A stretch of DNA of 64,000 nt from Deltaproteobacteria bacterium. GTDB taxonomy: Bacteria > Myxococcota_A > UBA9160 > UBA4427. The translations under genes and the position numbers were made by a program. Positions 42,476 through 52,655 of this stretch are shown piece after piece. Position 1 is the stretch's first letter. Each line of letters begins with the position of its first letter. Under the pieces are notes generated by a model, which had not been told where the DNA came from, made no database searches, and saw nothing but the letters and a program-made list of their open reading frames with translations. The DNA lies in NCBI GenBank assembly GCA_029261855.1, contig JAJDAN010000060.1, positions 1-64,000 on the forward strand, written 5' to 3'.

Positions 42476-45400
42476 TCAGCTCCGGCTCATGCGTGCGCAC
42501 CAGACCGACGACACACAGCGCAGCAGCTCCTGGGCGTCCGCCGATGCGCTGATACGCTGGGTGAGATCGTCGCCTTCCGACAACGTGGCTGCGTCGTCCG
42601 ACGCGCACAGCGTCGTGAGGGCCGACCGCAGATCCCCGTGGCGGATGTCGAGGGCGACGCCCGCCGCCAGGCCTCGCAACGCGCGGCGGAAGCTGCCCGG
42701 GTCGATGCCGCGGATCTGGTTGAGTGAAGTTCCGTCGAGCACCCGGCGCATCTTGCGTCGCGTCCAGCGACCCAGAGAACCCTCGATCCCGCTCGCGATC
42801 GTCGCATCGAGTCGACTGTCGATCGGCTCCTGGTCGGCTTCGTCGCCCAGGGCGAGGCCGGCGAGCGTGATCAGCAGATCTCCGAGTTCGTCGTCCGAGA
42901 AGCGCTCGAGACCGGAGCAGGCGAGGTCGCGCAAGGCGTCATCCCGTAGCGTGACGAAGTCGGCATCCTGGCGCTCGCCTTCTGCGGCAGCCGCCGGCGT
43001 GTGGAGGACCTGGTCGAGGGCCTCCGCGGCGTGCTGGAGCAGGCGCCGCGCGACCTCGTAGCTTGGATCCGCGAGGGTGGGCTGGGAGAGGACGGGCGTC
43101 GGAATGCAGTCCGGCGCCAGGTCTCTCTCGTCCGGCGACGCCGCGCCGATGGCGCGGAGCAGCGCCAGGCCGAAGCGGGATGCGTCTTCGTCGCCCCGTC
43201 CCCTTGCGATCTGGATCAGACCGCGAATGGACTGGGCGCGCGCCGGATCCCCTTCGAGCAGGGTGGCGTGCTGCGCGGCGGCCTGGTCCCAGCGGTCGGG
43301 CATGACGGCGAGCAGGCTGGCGAGCGGTGCCCGCGTCTTGGGATGGTCGGGCGCGATCTGGAGCGCGCGCTCGAAACACAGGATCGCACCGCTCATGTCC
43401 TCGAGCGGGCCGGACAGGAGTCGCGCGAGCTTGTACTGCACCTCGGCGAGATCCCGGTGGTCGGGTTCCGGGTGATCGATGCAGAAGTCGCGCAGACCGT
43501 CCGCGGCCTCCTGCCAGTCGCCCGCCAGCCGCAGCAGCTTCGCGCGAGAGAGGGCGGCTTCGGCGCAGCGCGGGTCGTGGCGGACGGCTTCGGCGTAGGC
43601 CTCGCATGCGGTCGCCATGTCGCCGGTGCGCTCGAGTGCGCGTGCGTAGAGGAGCGAGAGACGAGCGACGGCGTCGGGCAGGGCGTTCACGGCGTCGACG
43701 ACCAGTGCTTCGGGCACCAGACGCATCAACTCGTCGAGGTCTTCTGTTTCGGCGTGGATCTCTGCGAGCAGCACCCAGGCGCGCGCGTTGTCCAGGCTGG
43801 CGTCGAGGGACTTCTGGAGCTGGCTGCGTGCGGACTCAGCGTGCTCGCGTGCGATTTCGAGCTCGGCAGCGCGCAGGTGACGCGCCGCGCAGGCGTGCAG
43901 GTCGCCGGCGCTGCGACAGGCGTCGGCCCAGCTCGCGAGGGCCGTCACGGCGTCATCGATGTCCCCGGCCTTCTCGCAGAGCCGGGCGATACCGGCGTGT
44001 GCCGTGCCGCAGCTTTCGTCACTGGCGACCGCCTGGCGGAACGAGGCGAGGGCTTCGTCGGGTTGTCCGGCCAGCTCGAGCACGTTGCCGAGCATCGCTC
44101 GGCGCTCGGCTTCCCGGTCGTCCGGGCCCATCTCGAGTCGTGCCTCGAGGGCGCCGCGCGCGGCGGCGAGGTCCCCCCGCTCGAACAACAGTTCGCCGTA
44201 CGCCTCGAGGGCCTCCCGGTTGGACGGGTCGAGATCCAGCGCGACGCCATAGAAGAGCACCGCGGACTCGAGTCGGTCCAGCGCGCGGGCGGCAGCGCCG
44301 CCGGCCATCGCCGTCGCGAGCTGGGCGTCCGCGTCGAGTCCGGATTCGGTCACTGCAGCGGAGAGGTCGAGCGCGCGAATCGCCGCGGACTCGGCCTCCT
44401 CGAAGCTCTCCTGGTTGCAGGCGACACGCGCGAGGTCCGCGTTCGCCGCGGCGGACGCGGGGTCGCATTCCAATGCGCGTCGCAAGCGGTCCGCGCAGCG
44501 ACCCGGCTCGTGCGTCTCGACGAGCAGCGCGGCGCGGCGCAGGTGGGCTGCGGCGTCTCCTCCCTGCCGTCGTTCCCCGGCCTGCTCCCAGGCGTCGGCG
44601 GCGGCTTCGGCCTGGTCGTCTTCTTCCAGGAGTGCCGCCAGGGTCGCCCAGGCGTCGGCGCTGTCCTCGTCGACGTCGAGTGCACGGCGGCAGCGCTCGA
44701 TGGCTTCGTCCGGTCGCGACAGCTCGATCAGGGTCTCGACGAGCAGAAGGTGGTCGCTGCAGCTCGCGTCGGAATCAGGGTCGTCGCACCAGCTCGCATA
44801 GCTGGCTGCGAAGTTCTCGCGATCGCCGACCTCGGCGTAGAGATCGGCCTGGCGGCGGCGCGCTTCCGGGGAAAGGGGCGAGAGTGCGTCAGCGTGATCG
44901 TAGGCATCGAGAGCGCGGGCTGCTGCGTTCCCATCGCGCCGGTGCAGCTCCGCGGCCGCCAGCCAGACTTCGATCCGACGCGCGGTGTCGTCGTCGCCCA
45001 GGATGCCGGCCTCGCGCTCGTACAGCTCGGCGGCCGTGCCGAGGGCGTCGTGCATCTCGTGCAGCTGCTGCAGGGCGCGCAGCGACTCGAGGTCGCGGGG
45101 CTCGGACGCGAGAGCGTCCGCGTAGGCGGCGATAGCCCGGTCCTCGTCGTGGATGCGTCGCCAGTAGACGTCGCCCAGTCGTCGCGCCAGCAGCGCCTGC
45201 TGTCGGGTACTGCACTGTTCCTCGAGGCTGTGCTCGAGGTCGAGAGCGCGTGCGACCTCCCGCCAGTCGCCGAGTCGCTCGGACAGGTCGCGCAGGCCTC
45301 GAATGGCGTGCACGCAGGTCGGCCGCAGAGCGAGGCTCTCCGCGTACGCGTCGCGCGCGGCGGCCGGTGCGTGCAGGCGTTCGTCTCGCAGGCGAGCGAG

Positions 45401-48400
45401 CTCGAGCCAGTCATCGGCGTCTCCCTTGCCCCTGGCAACGCGGGTCGTGAGTCGCTCTTCCAGCTCGACGTGGTTCGCCTCCCGGCGCAGCAGGTCGATG
45501 AGACGAAGCTCGGCGTCGTCGAGGTCCTGGGCGCTGAGTCCGGCGGCCGCGTCTTCGTCCACGTTTGCCTGGATGCTGCGCAGGTGCCTGAGGGCGGCGT
45601 TCGGGTCCGCCAGGCGGTCGGCGTAGGTCCACGCGAGCTCGCGCTGAAGCACGTTCCGGCGCACGATCCGCGGGTCGTCTTCGTCGGCAGGTCGTTGCTC
45701 GAGGTCGGTCGTCTGCAGCGCCAGCTCGGCCTCCGAGGCGCGTGTCCACGCCTCGTCCCAACCCGCAGCCCGCAGGGTCGTCGCCAGATCGGACAACAGG
45801 GCGATGCGCGCCTCCGGGGTCGAGGGATTCCCCGAAGCCGCGCTACCCGAGGCGGCACCTGTCAGGTGCACGGCGCGCAACAGGTGCGGCACCCCGAGAT
45901 CCGGGCTCGTCAGACGGTTGGCGTACAGGTCCGCCACCGACAGATGCAGTCGCAGCCGGTCCTCGTCACTGCAGTGCTCCAGTCTCTGCTCGATGACCTC
46001 TGCCCGCTCGCGCGCCCGCCCCGTTTGCGCGTACAGGTCGTCGAGCTTTGCGAGGACCTCCGGGTCACGCGGGAACAGCTTGCGCGCGCACTCGAGCGAC
46101 GTGATCGCGCGCCCGGGTGCGTTCATGTCCCGCTCGAGGATGCGCGCGCCCCCGACGTGGAGATCCCGGGCGTGAGAGGGGTCGGTGGTGAGGTCGAGCT
46201 CGTCCTCCAGGGCGCGCAGGACCGACTCGAAGCGGCCCGCCATCCTGTGCACGTCTGCGATTCGCGCGACGATGAGCGCGTCCTTCGGACGCACGGCTCG
46301 CAGTCGCTCGAGCCAGGGCAGGGCGGCGTCCTGTCCGACGTTCGCCGTGGCGATCTCGGCCGCTCGCTCGTAGATGCGGGCCTGCTCGCTCGGGTCGGCG
46401 CTCTGGGCGTCCACGTAGAGGCAGTCGAGGACGGAGGTCCAGCGGCCGAGTGCTTCAAGGACTTCGCGCATGGATCGCCGGGCGGATCGACGCTCCGGCG
46501 CCAGGGCGATGACTTCGCGATAGGCGGCGACGGCGGCTTCCGGCGCCGCGAGCTCGTTCGCCAGGAGACCGGCTCGGCGCTCGAGCAGATCGACGCGTTC
46601 CTCCGTCGAAGTCGTTCGCGCCAGGCGCGTGTCGATCAGCTCGACTTCGGTGTCGTAGCTCTCCATGCGATGCGCGAGGTCGATCGCGTGCTGGAACGCG
46701 GCATCGTGATCGCCTTCGAGCGCGATGACGTCATGAAGCTGCGCCAGTGCATCGACCGGTCGCGCCAGTTGGCTCTCGAGGAGCTGCGCCAGCTCCATGC
46801 GGATGGGGATCTGCTCGCTCGGCGTGGCCCCGGCGAGCGACGCCTCGAGCAGCACGACCAGGGGAGCGGCGTGTTCGCCGCGACGGTAGAGGTCGCGCAG
46901 GGCGGCCTGGGCGTCGACGTCGTCGGGCCGGACGGAAAGGACCTCCTGGTAGGCTTCGATGGCGCCGTCGTCGTCGCGGGCCTCGCGCAGGCAGTGCGCC
47001 AACCGGTGCAGCCACAGCGCGCGCTCCCCGGGATCGCTGCACGCCTGGGAGACACTCCGGCACAGCCCAGCCCTCTCGGCGCTTCGGCCCGTGGCTTCGT
47101 ACAGCTCGACCAGCGGCTCGACCGCGGGGCCGGTCGGACCGTCGGTCTCGAGGGCCGCCTCGAGCAGGCGAATTGCGCCCTCCGCGTCGTCGAGCTCTTC
47201 CGACCGCAGGGTGGCGATCCGAAGGCGCAGGGATGTCTGGAGTCCGCGGCTCGGGTCGTCGCCGGCGACGTCAGCGGTTGCCTCGCAAATCGCCGCCAGG
47301 CGGCCTTCCAACAGGCGGACTACGTCCGCGAAGCGATCGCTGGCTTCGTACTGGTCCACCAGGAACTCGCTGGCGTCGGCACGTCCGGGGTCCAGCTCGA
47401 GCAGGCGTTCGAAGTGTTCGCAGGCCCGCGCTTCTTCTCCGGGACGCGCGGCCCAGAGCTCGGCGGCGCGCGCGCGGAGCACGCGCTCCCGTTCGGGGTC
47501 CGGCCCGGTCTCGAGCTCGGCGAGGATCACGCGGAGCAGGTCCTCGGGACGCGACAGTTGCTGATAGAGGGCCGCGAGAGTGCGCCACGGATGGGCGCGA
47601 CTGGCATCCAGACGGCCGGATTCTTCGAGGTGGAGCACCGCGCCCGACGGATCCTTCATCCGCTCGGTGCAGAGCTGGGCGATGCGATCGTGCAGCGCGA
47701 TGCGCGCGGGGCCCTCGGCTCGCTCGGCGTTGGCGGCGAGTCGGTCGCGCAGCGCCGTCCAATCGCCGCAGCGCTCGAGCAGGCTCTCGAGCCGCGCGCC
47801 GGCTTCGGCGGCGATGACTGCGCTGGTGTCGGGGGTGCAGAGCCGGGCGTACGCCTGGCGTGCCTGCTCGAGCTCTTCGAGGGATTCCTCGAGCAAGACG
47901 GCCCGTTCGAACAGCAGTGCCTCGCGGCCGTCCGCGTCGGGGGCGTCGTCGGCAATCTCTTCGAGCAGACGCGCCAACCCGCCGTAGTCGTTCGCGGCGC
48001 GAAGCGCACGCTCGAGGCCGCGCGTCGCTTCTTCGCGTTCGGGGGCGCGCAGCCTGACCGCACGGAAGGTCAGAACCGCGTCCTCGAACTGGGCGAGTGG
48101 GTCGAGCATCAGGGTGGCGCGACGCAGGTCGACCTCGAGGGCCTCTTCGCTGTCGTCGGGCAGGGAGCGTCTTCGTTCGAGAAGCTGCTGCGCGAGCTCT
48201 TCGAAGCGACCGGCGCGTTCGAGCAGGTGCTCGAGACGATTGCCGACATCGTCGGGCCGGCCCGGGAGCCCGCTGAGGCGCCACAGAACGACGATGGCGC
48301 CGTCGACGTCGCAGAGTCGCTCGTCGAGCAGCTGGGCCAGCTCGTCCAGGTAGCCTACCTGCGCTTCGCCGGGAGATCCGTCCGCCAGGCGCCGCAGTAC

Positions 48401-50449
48401 CGGAACCACGTCCTCGAAACGATTCTCCGCCAGGTAGTGCCGGCGCAGGGCCGTCAGGGCGGCGAGGTCGTCGGGTCGGGACTCGAGGGTCGATTGCCAC
48501 CAACCGATGGCAGCGTCGTCGTCTCCCTGCATCTCGTGCAGGGTCGCGATGCGAGCTCGCGTCGCGGCCTGCTCCGCCCCGCTCTGCAGCTCGTCGAGGT
48601 CGCTGAGCGTGCGCGTCAGATCGTCGTGACGACCGAGCTTTTCCTGAATTCGCGCCGTCGTTTCGAGTCCTTCTCGCGAGCCGGGCGCCGCGCCGAGCAT
48701 GCGCTCGGCCCAGCTCAGTGCGGCTTCGAGATCGCCGGACTGCTCGCGTCGCTCGCACAGATCCAGGCAGATCGTGGCGAGGCGTTCGGGGTCCGTGACC
48801 GCGGCTGCCTCGCGTTCGAGCGCTCGCAGCATCGCGTCCGGGTCGCCGGACCGGGTCGCAAGTCGGGACAAGGCCTGGAGTGCGCGCGGGCTCGGCGCCA
48901 GGTCGAGCGACGCCTCGAAGCAGAGCGCACTGGCCTCGAGGTCGTCGAAATGTTCTTCGAGCAGCTCGCCCAACGAGCAGTAGAAGCCGGGGCGATCTGC
49001 TTCGGGGCCGCCGTCCGCGGCGCGCTCGAGCAATCCGCGCAGGGACTGCCAGCTCTCGGTCTTGCGGTAGAGGGATTCGAGGGTCGCCGCCAGCCCCGGT
49101 CGCGACGGGCTCACCGCGAAGGCTCGCTCGTAGGCGTCGATCGCCGCGTCCAGGTCGGCGAGCTGGGCCGCCTGAACGTACCCGAGTTCGATCAGCAGGG
49201 TCGTGTGTTCGTGTGGATCGGCCTCGCAGCCGGCCGCCCGTCGCTCGAGCACCGCGGCGACATCGTCGTGTCGCTGCAATGCCTGGTAGGTGGCGCACAG
49301 GGATTCGAGGACGAGCCCATCGTCGGGCGCCTGGCGCTCCGCGTACTCGAGGCAGGCGAGGGCGCGTTCGTCGTTCGCGCGTTCCGTATGGAGTCCGGCG
49401 GCTTCGAGGAGGTAGCGCAGGGGTGTCGACGCGCCGAGGGAAGCGATCAGACGATCGAGAGCGCTCGCCAGCTTGTCGTCGTCACCGGCCTCTCGCTCGA
49501 GGTCGACGAATGCGGCGATCACCGTGGTGTCGTCGCTCGACATTTCACCGGCACGCTCGAACCAGACGCGCGCGGTGGAGACGTTGTGGAGCTGCTCGAG
49601 CTGCGTGTAGCCGGCTTCGAGCGCGATCGCGGTGCGTCGTCGCGCGCCCGCCGCCAGGCTGAAGCGACGCTCGAAGAGATCCGTCAGCAGATCCCACTGA
49701 CCGCGTGCCGCTGCGGATACCGACAGCGCTTCGACGGCAGCTTCGTTGCGCGGGTCGTCGCCGAGTGCGCGGCGGTAGAGCTCGACCGCGCGCTCACCCT
49801 GGCGGAGCGGCCCGGAAAGAAGGCCGGCGAGTGCGACGAGGGGCGTCGCACGGTCGGGGCCACGGACGTTCCCGATCAGTCGCTCCCAGATCGCGGCGGC
49901 GCCCTCGGGATTGCCTTGGGTCTCGAGGGTCCGGGCGAGGCCAGCGAGCGCCTCCTTCTGATTGGCATCGATGGAGAGTGCCTGCTCGAAGCAGGTCATG
50001 GCCTCGCTCGCGTCGCCCACATGGCGCAGCCAGACGTCGCCCATCTCTGCGAAGAAGACGGCGCGTTCGTAGGGCTCGGTCAGGGTCTCGATCTCGAGCT
50101 CTGCGATCTGCAGCACCATGTCCCAGGCCTCGCGGCGCGCGTGGACCTGTCGCAGCTGGCGCAGGGCCGGGCCGTAGCTCGAGTCGATCTGGACGGCCTG
50201 GGTGTACTGCTCGATGGCCAGGTCGATGTCGAGACAGCGCTCCTCGAGGATCTGGCCGAGGCGATAGTGGATGGGGGCGCGTTCGGCGGGGGCTTCGAGA
50301 TTCGGATCCGACAGACGCTGGCGATAGAGCGCCACCAGCTTGTCCCAGTCGCCTGCGAGGAAGTAGGCTTCCTCGAGTGTCGCGAAGGCGGTGGGGTCGC
50401 CGGGGTCGGCGGCCATCGCAGCGACGTGGCGGTCCAGATTCGCAGTCAC
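42476..50449 (-). CDS. Giant TPR-repeat protein
   Basis: A 2,657-residue protein made almost entirely of tetratricopeptide-type helical repeats (e.g. AIEQYTQAVQIDSSYGPALRQL, AMTCFEQALSIDANQKEALAGLA, AILCFERALQIAPDHPKTRAPLA), over its whole length, rich in Ala, Arg, Glu, Asp and Leu. No signal peptide, membrane segment or enzymatic domain was recognised. The last ~200 residues (from about LARRLLQHAAEALDQVL) look less repetitive. GTG at 50449 with GAGGGGGGA upstream; the frame is open further upstream but without TPR character. It is followed by the PilZ gene after 47 bases. Scaffold role inferred. Confidence 0.85.
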   Translation of the reverse strand: MTANLDRHVAAMAADPGDPTAFATLEEAYFLAGDWDKLVALYRQRLSDPNLEAPAERAPIHYRLGQILEERCLDIDLAIEQYTQAVQIDSSYGPALRQLRQVHARREAWDMVLQIAELEIETLTEPYERAVFFAEMGDVWLRHVGDASEAMTCFEQALSIDANQKEALAGLARTLETQGNPEGAAAIWERLIGNVRGPDRATPLVALAGLLSGPLRQGERAVELYRRALGDDPRNEAAVEALSVSAAARGQWDLLTDLFERRFSLAAGARRRTAIALEAGYTQLEQLHNVSTARVWFERAGEMSSDDTTVIAAFVDLEREAGDDDKLASALDRLIASLGASTPLRYLLEAAGLHTERANDERALACLEYAERQAPDDGLVLESLCATYQALQRHDDVAAVLERRAAGCEADPHEHTTLLIELGYVQAAQLADLDAAIDAYERAFAVSPSRPGLAATLESLYRKTESWQSLRGLLERAADGGPEADRPGFYCSLGELLEEHFDDLEASALCFEASLDLAPSPRALQALSRLATRSGDPDAMLRALEREAAAVTDPERLATICLDLCERREQSGDLEAALSWAERMLGAAPGSREGLETTARIQEKLGRHDDLTRTLSDLDELQSGAEQAATRARIATLHEMQGDDDAAIGWWQSTLESRPDDLAALTALRRHYLAENRFEDVVPVLRRLADGSPGEAQVGYLDELAQLLDERLCDVDGAIVVLWRLSGLPGRPDDVGNRLEHLLERAGRFEELAQQLLERRRSLPDDSEEALEVDLRRATLMLDPLAQFEDAVLTFRAVRLRAPEREEATRGLERALRAANDYGGLARLLEEIADDAPDADGREALLFERAVLLEESLEELEQARQAYARLCTPDTSAVIAAEAGARLESLLERCGDWTALRDRLAANAERAEGPARIALHDRIAQLCTERMKDPSGAVLHLEESGRLDASRAHPWRTLAALYQQLSRPEDLLRVILAELETGPDPERERVLRARAAELWAARPGEEARACEHFERLLELDPGRADASEFLVDQYEASDRFADVVRLLEGRLAAICEATADVAGDDPSRGLQTSLRLRIATLRSEELDDAEGAIRLLEAALETDGPTGPAVEPLVELYEATGRSAERAGLCRSVSQACSDPGERALWLHRLAHCLREARDDDGAIEAYQEVLSVRPDDVDAQAALRDLYRRGEHAAPLVVLLEASLAGATPSEQIPIRMELAQLLESQLARPVDALAQLHDVIALEGDHDAAFQHAIDLAHRMESYDTEVELIDTRLARTTSTEERVDLLERRAGLLANELAAPEAAVAAYREVIALAPERRSARRSMREVLEALGRWTSVLDCLYVDAQSADPSEQARIYERAAEIATANVGQDAALPWLERLRAVRPKDALIVARIADVHRMAGRFESVLRALEDELDLTTDPSHARDLHVGGARILERDMNAPGRAITSLECARKLFPRDPEVLAKLDDLYAQTGRARERAEVIEQRLEHCSDEDRLRLHLSVADLYANRLTSPDLGVPHLLRAVHLTGAASGSAASGNPSTPEARIALLSDLATTLRAAGWDEAWTRASEAELALQTTDLEQRPADEDDPRIVRRNVLQRELAWTYADRLADPNAALRHLRSIQANVDEDAAAGLSAQDLDDAELRLIDLLRREANHVELEERLTTRVARGKGDADDWLELARLRDERLHAPAAARDAYAESLALRPTCVHAIRGLRDLSERLGDWREVARALDLEHSLEEQCSTRQQALLARRLGDVYWRRIHDEDRAIAAYADALASEPRDLESLRALQQLHEMHDALGTAAELYEREAGILGDDDTARRIEVWLAAAELHRRDGNAAARALDAYDHADALSPLSPEARRRQADLYAEVGDRENFAASYASWCDDPDSDASCSDHLLLVETLIELSRPDEAIERCRRALDVDEDSADAWATLAALLEEDDQAEAAADAWEQAGERRQGGDAAAHLRRAALLVETHEPGRCADRLRRALECDPASAAANADLARVACNQESFEEAESAAIRALDLSAAVTESGLDADAQLATAMAGGAAARALDRLESAVLFYGVALDLDPSNREALEAYGELLFERGDLAAARGALEARLEMGPDDREAERRAMLGNVLELAGQPDEALASFRQAVASDESCGTAHAGIARLCEKAGDIDDAVTALASWADACRSAGDLHACAARHLRAAELEIAREHAESARSQLQKSLDASLDNARAWVLLAEIHAETEDLDELMRLVPEALVVDAVNALPDAVARLSLLYARALERTGDMATACEAYAEAVRHDPRCAEAALSRAKLLRLAGDWQEAADGLRDFCIDHPEPDHRDLAEVQYKLARLLSGPLEDMSGAILCFERALQIAPDHPKTRAPLASLLAVMPDRWDQAAAQHATLLEGDPARAQSIRGLIQIARGRGDEDASRFGLALLRAIGAASPDERDLAPDCIPTPVLSQPTLADPSYEVARRLLQHAAEALDQVLHTPAAAAEGERQDADFVTLRDDALRDLACSGLERFSDDELGDLLITLAGLALGDEADQEPIDSRLDATIASGIEGSLGRWTRRKMRRVLDGTSLNQIRGIDPGSFRRALRGLAAGVALDIRHGDLRSALTTLCASDDAATLSEGDDLTQRISASADAQELLRCVSSVWCARMSRS

Positions 50450-50643
50450 GGATCCCCCCTCGGGCCGCACGCAACTTCGCCCGTGGCTCCTACATCGACT
50501 TCGCAGGCCGACTTCTTGATGAATCTCTGTTGCGCAAGGCATTCTGTTTGAATAGGTTTTTCGCGCATTTGGGGTCCGACCGGGCCCCTCTCCCGCCATC
50601 GGGGTGAACCAGCCTTCATGAGTCCGGCCGTGTGTCCAGCGGG

Positions 50644-51480
50644 ATGAGTTCCATTCCGCCCACATCAGCACCGATCCGCGCAGAAGCCACCGTCGTGGGG
50701 AACGCCTCCGAGGGCGGGTCCAACCACCGCGTGACCCTACGGGTTCCGCGCTGGCCGGGGGCCCGACCGGGACAGTTCGCGATGCTGTCTCCCGGTGAGG
50801 TCACGAACGTCCGGCGCGACGACCCGCTCCTGCCCCGTCCGATGGCGGTCTTCCGTCAGCGGCCCGCGAGCGGGCCGGAGAGCCCTTCCGACGTCGAGGT
50901 GCTCTACAAGGTGGAGGGCCGCGGAACGGCGCTCCTCGCCGAGGCGCGCGAAGGCGCCCGAATTCGCCTCGTCGGACCCCTGGGACGCCCCTTCCCGACA
51001 CCCCGACCGGGTGCTCGCGTGGTGGTCGTCGGCGGCGGGACGGGCATCGCCTCGGTCTACGGTCTCGCCGCAGAGGCGCCCTCCGGGTCCCGGAGTACGC
51101 TGATCCTCGGGGCTCGCAGCGCCACGGACCTGATGGCTCGCGCCGACTTCGAGGCCCTCCCGGCGATACTCCAGTTCACGACCGAGGACGGGAGCCTCGG
51201 TGAGAAGGGCCTGGTGACCGCTCCCCTCGAGCGGGCCCTCGCCGAAGGCGACGTCGACACCGTCTACTGTTGTGGTCCCACCCCGATGATGCGCGCGTGC
51301 GCGGAACGGGCGGCGGCGGCCGGCGTCACCTGCGTCGTGTCCCTCGAGAACAACATGGCCTGCGGATTTGGGGTGTGCCTGGGCTGCGCGGCTCCCCGCC
51401 CGGCGGGCGACTATGCCCTGGTGTGTCGAGATGGCCCCGTATTCGACGCAAGCGAGATTCAGTGGGACGGGCTGCCGTGA
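50644..51480 (+). CDS. pyrK: Dihydroorotate dehydrogenase electron transfer subunit
   Basis: FAD and [2Fe-2S] subunit that links the class 1B dihydroorotate dehydrogenase to NAD+. The 278-residue protein has a FAD-binding region (PGQFAMLS near residue 42, VLYKVEGRGTALLAE near 88), the NAD region VVVVGGGTGIASVYGLA near 130 and YCCGPTPMMRACAER near 210, and the iron-sulfur cysteines in NMACGFGVCLGCAAP and LVCRDGPVF. The ATG at 50644 is used; GTG 50632 is possible. Its TGA overlaps the pyrD GTG. Confidence 0.93.
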   Translation: MSSIPPTSAPIRAEATVVGNASEGGSNHRVTLRVPRWPGARPGQFAMLSPGEVTNVRRDDPLLPRPMAVFRQRPASGPESPSDVEVLYKVEGRGTALLAEAREGARIRLVGPLGRPFPTPRPGARVVVVGGGTGIASVYGLAAEAPSGSRSTLILGARSATDLMARADFEALPAILQFTTEDGSLGEKGLVTAPLERALAEGDVDTVYCCGPTPMMRACAERAAAAGVTCVVSLENNMACGFGVCLGCAAPRPAGDYALVCRDGPVFDASEIQWDGLP

Positions 51481-52397
51481 GTGACGCAGTGGACATGCGC
51501 GTCGATCTGGCGGGGATTCCCCTGCGCAACCCGGTCCTGACGGCGTCCGGGACCTTCGGCTACGGCACCGAGCTGGCGCCCTTCCTCGATCTCACGCGGA
51601 TCGGCGGCTTCGTGGCGAAGAGCCTCACCCCGAAGCCTCGCATCGGGAATCCCCCGCCCCGCATCGCCGAGGTGCCGGCGGGCATGTTGAACGCGATCAG
51701 CCTCGAGAATGTCGGCGTCGAGGCCTTCGTCGAGGACAAGCTGCCCGCGTTGCCCGAGGGCGTCACCGTCATCGCCAGCGTCTTCGGCACCGAGCCGGCC
51801 CACTACGCCGAGGTCTGCGAGCGACTGGCGGAGGTCCCGCGGGTAGCCGGCATCGAGGTCAACGCGTCCTGCCCCCACGTCAAGGCGGGAGGCATCGAGT
51901 TCGGCCAGGATCCGAAAATGCTCGGGGACCTGGTGACGGTGGTGAAGCGAGCGGCCCGCCAGCCGGTGCTCGTGAAGCTGTCTCCCAACGTCACCCGGAT
52001 CGCCGACATGGCGAAGGTCTGTGAGGACGCGGGCGCCGATGGGCTGAGCCTCATCAACGCGGTCCAGGCCATGGACGTCGACATCCGCCGGCGCCGGACG
52101 GTGCTGCGCAACGGCCTCGGCGGTCTGTCGGGCCCCGCGATTCGTCCGATCGCCCTGCGCATGGTCTGGCAGGCCGCACAGGCAGTAAAGATCCCGATCT
52201 GCGGGATCGGGGGCATCTCCACCCCCGAGGACGCGATCAAGTTCCTGCTGTGCGGCGCGACCGCAATCCAGGTCGGCACGGCCAACTATCTGGACCCGGA
52301 GGCCGCCGGCCGCATCGCGGACGGCATCGCCGACTACGCCCGAGAGCAGGGTTTCCCGCGGGTCTCAGACCTGGTTGGCGCCCTCGAGTCCTGGTAA
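51477..52397 (+). CDS. pyrD: Dihydroorotate dehydrogenase, class 1B catalytic subunit
   Basis: FMN enzyme of pyrimidine synthesis, 306 aa. Seen: LTASGTFGYGTELAPF near residue 20, KSLTPKPRIGNPPPRIAEV near 45, NAISLENVGVEAF, VNASCPHVKAGG near 127 (catalytic Cys of class 1B), VKLSPNVTRIADMAK, GGLSGPAIRPIALRMVWQ near 205, and GIGGISTPEDAIKFLLCGATAIQVGTAN near 240. GTG start inside the pyrK stop. The Cys and pyrK linkage place it in the NAD-linked class rather than the membrane class 2. Confidence 0.95.
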   Translation: MSDAVDMRVDLAGIPLRNPVLTASGTFGYGTELAPFLDLTRIGGFVAKSLTPKPRIGNPPPRIAEVPAGMLNAISLENVGVEAFVEDKLPALPEGVTVIASVFGTEPAHYAEVCERLAEVPRVAGIEVNASCPHVKAGGIEFGQDPKMLGDLVTVVKRAARQPVLVKLSPNVTRIADMAKVCEDAGADGLSLINAVQAMDVDIRRRRTVLRNGLGGLSGPAIRPIALRMVWQAAQAVKIPICGIGGISTPEDAIKFLLCGATAIQVGTANYLDPEAAGRIADGIADYAREQGFPRVSDLVGALESW

Positions 52398-52655
52398 GAC
52401 GCGGAAACCGTTTGCCATCGCGGGTCAATTCGTATAAGTTGCGCGGGCTTACGGCCGCTCCGGTGGCTCGTGGGTACCGGGTTTGTGCTCTGTCGGGGCC
52501 TGCGAGGGCTGCGAGTAAAGTGGACGTGGTGTCCGCTTTTTTTGTTGTGGGGCGCTGATTTCCGGACTGCATTTTCGGACAGGACAGGCCGCACGTGCGG
52601 TGTCGGTGGCACATGCGGTGTCGGTGAAAGGGAACGGCGGAAGGGGACGCGTCGG
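52398..52655 (+). promoter_or_regulatory. Upstream region of the rimP-nusA-infB operon
   Basis: About 260 bases without a gene. TTGCCA (52412-52417) and TATAAG (52433-52438), 15 bases apart, are a possible promoter. An 18-base tandem direct repeat, GCACGTGCGGTGTCGGTG (52591-52608) and GCACATGCGGTGTCGGTG (52609-52626), one mismatch, lies just before rimP. I looked for the tRNA-Met found here in some bacteria and saw no T-loop. GGAAGGGG at 52639-52646 serves rimP. Confidence 0.35.

Noticed and set aside
43001-50551. A 2,516-codon open frame on the plus strand opposite the giant TPR gene
   Set aside because: It mirrors the TPR gene's codon pattern (few stops in the antisense frame of GC-rich DNA), has no known motif, and the TPR repeats on the minus strand are clear.
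52398-52655. Initiator tRNA gene upstream of rimP, as in some bacteria
   Set aside because: No T-loop consensus, acceptor stem or CCA end could be found.
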